Of a stretch of 9,221 nucleotides of DNA, positions 6,630 through 9,221 are shown piece by piece. The stretch is taken from NCBI GenBank assembly GCA_021160865.1, contig JAGHBS010000282.1, positions 1-9,221 of the forward strand, written 5' to 3'. The notes beneath the pieces were generated by a model that worked only from the letters and a program-made list of their open reading frames with translations, did not search any database and was not told the DNA's origin. The DNA is from Planctomycetota bacterium. GTDB lineage: Bacteria > Planctomycetota > Phycisphaerae > SM23-33. Position numbers and translations under genes: made by a program. Position 1 is the stretch's first letter, and each line of letters starts with the position of its first letter.

Positions 6630-7778
6630 ATGGATTCGGATATAGTACAACCGATTACAACCCAAGAGAAGCACAGGGGTAAGGAACCGGCGATACATAA
6701 ATATTTTCGTGCAATGGTAAAGACCAATGCCAGCGACCTGCACCTCAAAGCCGATAGCGTCCCCAGGCTGCGATTAAAGACAAGAATCGTTCCAGTTAAG
6801 GGAAAACCACTCTCAGCAGAAGAACTCTACAACATGGCAATGGAGATACTCGACGAGCGACAACGAGAGTTCTTTGATAAGTACGGCAGTATCGACGTGG
6901 CAGATGAATTGGAAGGCTCAGACCGATTCCGAATCAATATCTTTCGTCAGCGGGGCAAGGTAAGCATTGCCGCAAGGCGAGTTTCAAGAAATATCCCTAC
7001 CTTTGAGGAACTGCACTTACCTGATCAGATTCGGAAGATAGCAGAGCATACCTCAGGATTGGTGCTGCTGGCAGGGATAACGGGGGCAGGTAAATCAACC
7101 ACAATCGCTGCTATGCTCGAACACATAAATCAGACCCGACCTTGCCATATCGTTACTATTGAAAACCCAATTGAGTATCTATACACCGATAAGAAAGCGA
7201 TTATCAATCAGCGAGAAGTTGGCATCGATGTACCTGATTTCTCATCGGCACTGAAATACCTCATGCGTGAAGACCCTGACGTCGTACTCATCGGGGAGAT
7301 GCGCGATCGTGAGACATTTGCAGCAGCGCTGCAGGCAGCGGAGACGGGGCATTTAGTATTCGGCACCATCCATGCCTCCGGAGCCGCTCAGACGATAGGA
7401 CGAATACTCGATTTATTCGAACCTGCTTCACGCGACCTTGTGCGACAATCGCTGGGGTTCAACCTCCGAGCAATTATTTACCAGCAATTGCTACCTTGTC
7501 TGGTAGAAGGAATAGAACGTGTACCAGCGGTTGAAATACTTCTGAACAACCCGTCAGCAAGACAGATGATCGAGCAAGGAAGAGACGCTGAATTACCAAC
7601 GGTGATCCGCTCGTCGCAGCACGAAGGAATGAAGGATTTCACCTATAGCCTGCTTGAACTGATAGAAAAGGATTATGTTGATCCGAAGGTAGCCTATGAG
7701 GCTGCTCCAAACCCCGATGAGCTCAAGATGCTCCTGAGCGGAATTTCAACCTCCCAGACGGGCCTGAGGAGTAAATAA
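6630..7778 (+). CDS. pilT: PilT-type type IV pilus retraction ATPase
   Basis: This 382-residue cytoplasmic hexameric motor belongs to the PilT branch of the secretion/pilus ATPases, which use ATP hydrolysis to disassemble pilin filaments. The N-terminal domain carries A-S-D-L-H-L-K at 34-40. The core is intact: Walker A G-I-T-G-A-G-K-S-T at 149-157; Asp box I-V-T-I-E-N-P-I-E-Y at 174-183; Walker B D-P-D-V-V-L-I-G-E-M-R-D at 215-226 with catalytic Glu223; and His box A-E-T-G-H-L-V-F-G-T-I-H-A at 237-249. The C-terminal A-R-Q-M-I-E-Q-G region at 310-317 and E-G-M-K-D-F-T-Y-S-L-L-E at 332-343 match PilT rather than PilB/GspE. Length is close to the usual 340-380. A stop lies two codons before the ATG, which fixes the start, but its Shine-Dalgarno is poor. 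Assignment to PilT over PilU or a planctomycete-specific paralogue rests on motifs alone. The next gene, 32 bases on, is a degenerate relative. Confidence 0.9.
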   Translation: MDSDIVQPITTQEKHRGKEPAIHKYFRAMVKTNASDLHLKADSVPRLRLKTRIVPVKGKPLSAEELYNMAMEILDERQREFFDKYGSIDVADELEGSDRFRINIFRQRGKVSIAARRVSRNIPTFEELHLPDQIRKIAEHTSGLVLLAGITGAGKSTTIAAMLEHINQTRPCHIVTIENPIEYLYTDKKAIINQREVGIDVPDFSSALKYLMREDPDVVLIGEMRDRETFAAALQAAETGHLVFGTIHASGAAQTIGRILDLFEPASRDLVRQSLGFNLRAIIYQQLLPCLVEGIERVPAVEILLNNPSARQMIEQGRDAELPTVIRSSQHEGMKDFTYSLLELIEKDYVDPKVAYEAAPNPDELKMLLSGISTSQTGLRSK

Positions 7779-7810
7779 AGACCAAACGTACCCAAGTGAT
7801 GAGATGAACG

Positions 7811-9221
7811 ATGGTTGATTTCCACAATGTATTCACACTTACTGGCGGTGGATTAGCAAGCTGTATGCTCGGAGCCGTTCCTGAATCGGCCGGCTATTTC
7901 TCCATCTTCAAGATAATCCTCATCCTCGTACTGATATTTCCCTGGCTAAAGATAGCACCGTGGGTTGATAAAGATACAAAAGTCGTGCATTTTCCTCGAA
8001 CGCTCTGGAACTTATTAGTCATATCATCTGGAGCGTTTTCTCTATTGCTGTGGTTGCTGCTGCCATGGTTTGCTGTTGGCTTGTTATTGTATATTGTCTT
8101 CACCACCTCAACCATTCTTACATATGCACTCATACGGGACAAAAGGGTCGTTCCTGAAGCGAAGGTTCTCACCAGCAGGCATCTAAAATCGGTTTTTACA
8201 TCAGGTAAATCTGAGCGGGTTGAGACGATTCAGCGTGTTAAGATTTACGATCATACAGGTCGGCCGGTCGGTCCGCCACCTGAGGAACAGACGGAAGAGC
8301 GTATCACATATAATCTCGCGCAGAATTTTCTTCACGATGTAATACTCTTTCGTGCCAGTGAAGTTGACCTGATGCCGGCAAAGACACAAACAGCAGTGAA
8401 GTTCGTTGTTGATGGTGTTGGTCATAATCGCCCACCGATGGAGATAAACCAGGCTGAAAAACTAATCGACTTCATAAAAAGAATTGCCGGCATGAATGTC
8501 GAAGAGAAGCGCCGTCCGCAATCGGGCAAAATTGCCGTCGAAGCCGGTGCTGTAACTGTTGATATGGACATCAACACCGCAGGAACGATGCAAGGACAAC
8601 GATTGCAAATTCATATCGTGCAGGAAACTGCAAAGACAAACCTCTCTGAACTGGGGATGTCCGAGGACATCCTTGCAAAACTTGAGGAGTTAAACAAGCA
8701 GAAGGGGCTGATAATTGTATCGGGTCCGCGTGGTAATGGCGTGACCAGTACGCTCTATTCACTACTTCGCCGCCATGATGCTTATATCGAAAATCTTGCC
8801 GCTATAGAAGAGCACATTACCATCGATCTGGAAAACGTCACACAGATAGAATACACCGATCAGACGGATATGCCAGCGAAGTTAGCCTCATTATTACGGC
8901 GAGACCCCGATGTGGTAATGGTAGATGCCTGTCGAACGCCTCAGGCAGCACAGTTAATATGCGATGCTTCTCAGGAAAAACAAATTCTTCTCGGCAGTAC
9001 CGCCAGTAGCGCGCTCGTTGCACTTGCTAAGTGGGTCAAAGTGGTTGGCGATGTTCAAAAAGCAGTCGCACCGCTCAAAGCAATTACTTGCCAGGTACTC
9101 TTGCGGAAACTCTGTCCAAATTGCAAGGAATCTTATAGCCCGCGTCGGGACTTGCTGGCGAAACTAAATCTTCCTGTCGAAAAAATAGGCAAGTTTTATC
9201 GCCCCCCCACAAAACCCCTGA
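7811..9221 (+). CDS. Membrane-anchored GspE/PilB-family pseudo-ATPase, 3' partial
   Basis: The frame runs from ATG 7811 to the window edge: 470 codons plus one base, with no stop. An in-frame TGA at 7805 limits the start. Two to three hydrophobic segments (about 31-46, 66-84 and 86-108) precede a cytoplasmic part. The latter follows the GspE layout: R-A-S-E-V-D-L-M-P at 181-189 (family R-A-S-D-I-H-I-E-P), V-K-F-V-V-D-G-V at 196-203, a P-loop region at 300-315, R-R-D-P-D-V-V-M-V at 363-371, and C-P-N-C at 435-438, the first half of the GspE zinc motif. Catalytic residues are gone: Walker A reads G-P-R-G-N-G-V-T-S, with Val311 for Lys; the Walker B G-E is Asp372-Ala373; the Asp box reads E-E-H-I-T; and the His box reads G-S-T-A-S-S. 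The frame is intact, so it is probably a functional non-hydrolysing paralogue rather than a decayed gene. It likely acts with the upstream PilT-type motor or a pilus/secretion platform. The partner is inferred. Confidence 0.8.
   Translation, partial: MVDFHNVFTLTGGGLASCMLGAVPESAGYFSIFKIILILVLIFPWLKIAPWVDKDTKVVHFPRTLWNLLVISSGAFSLLLWLLLPWFAVGLLLYIVFTTSTILTYALIRDKRVVPEAKVLTSRHLKSVFTSGKSERVETIQRVKIYDHTGRPVGPPPEEQTEERITYNLAQNFLHDVILFRASEVDLMPAKTQTAVKFVVDGVGHNRPPMEINQAEKLIDFIKRIAGMNVEEKRRPQSGKIAVEAGAVTVDMDINTAGTMQGQRLQIHIVQETAKTNLSELGMSEDILAKLEELNKQKGLIIVSGPRGNGVTSTLYSLLRRHDAYIENLAAIEEHITIDLENVTQIEYTDQTDMPAKLASLLRRDPDVVMVDACRTPQAAQLICDASQEKQILLGSTASSALVALAKWVKVVGDVQKAVAPLKAITCQVLLRKLCPNCKESYSPRRDLLAKLNLPVEKIGKFYRPPTKPL

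Noticed and set aside
7894..8425. Minus-strand open frames of 92 and 74 codons opposite the pseudo-ATPase gene
   Set aside because: The plus-strand frame is continuous from 7811 to the edge and contains family motifs. The minus-strand frames have no plausible domain.
8964..9167. A plus-strand frame of 67 codons near the right edge
   Set aside because: It is out of frame with, and wholly inside, the pseudo-ATPase gene, whose C-P-N-C motif lies in the same stretch. I looked for a frameshift joining the two and found no need for one.
7811..9221. The degenerate ATPase as a decayed pseudogene
   Set aside because: There are no internal stops or frameshifts over 470 codons, and the non-catalytic family landmarks are kept. 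This fits a functional paralogue better than decay.

Overview
The window holds seven protein-coding genes, two of them cut by the window edges, and no RNA genes, insertion sequences, CRISPR arrays or long repeats that I can see. The gene content suggests a Gram-negative-like environmental bacterium of the Planctomycetota, probably near the Phycisphaerae or a related uncultured lineage. That is an inference. It rests mainly on the large secreted protein that joins a squalene-cyclase-like helical toroid to DUF4159-type domains, an architecture I associate with planctomycetes, and on the partly poor Shine-Dalgarno signals. Base composition looks even across the window, with no sign of a recently acquired island.

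Left block (1-4019, all +). A TPR-like helical-repeat protein, open at its 5' end, is followed after 19 bases by a 764-residue exported protein with an alpha/alpha-toroid N-terminal half and two tandem DUF4159-like alpha/beta modules. A YjbQ/UPF0047 protein (thiamine-phosphate synthase-like) comes next. The first two probably form one transcription unit. YjbQ may only be a neighbour.

Middle block (4050-6433, all -). Transcribed right to left is a compact unit pyrK-pyrD-deaminase. PyrK (FAD and 2Fe-2S electron-transfer subunit) and PyrD (FMN catalytic subunit, class 1B) overlap by 8 bases and together make the NAD-dependent dihydroorotate dehydrogenase of de novo pyrimidine synthesis. A GuaD-like nucleobase deaminase starts 25 bases after pyrD. 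YjbQ and the deaminase converge on a 30-base gap with no obvious terminator.

Right block (6630-9221, all +). It is divergent from pyrK across a 196-base AT-rich gap with plausible promoters in both directions. The first gene is a complete, canonical PilT-type retraction ATPase. The second, 32 bases downstream and running off the right edge, is a GspE/PilB-family relative that keeps the fold landmarks and the first half of the zinc motif. It has lost the Walker A lysine, the Walker B glutamate, the Asp-box pattern and the His-box histidine, and it carries an added N-terminal membrane region. It looks like a membrane-anchored pseudo-ATPase paired with an active PilT-like motor, and it is the most unusual thing in the window.
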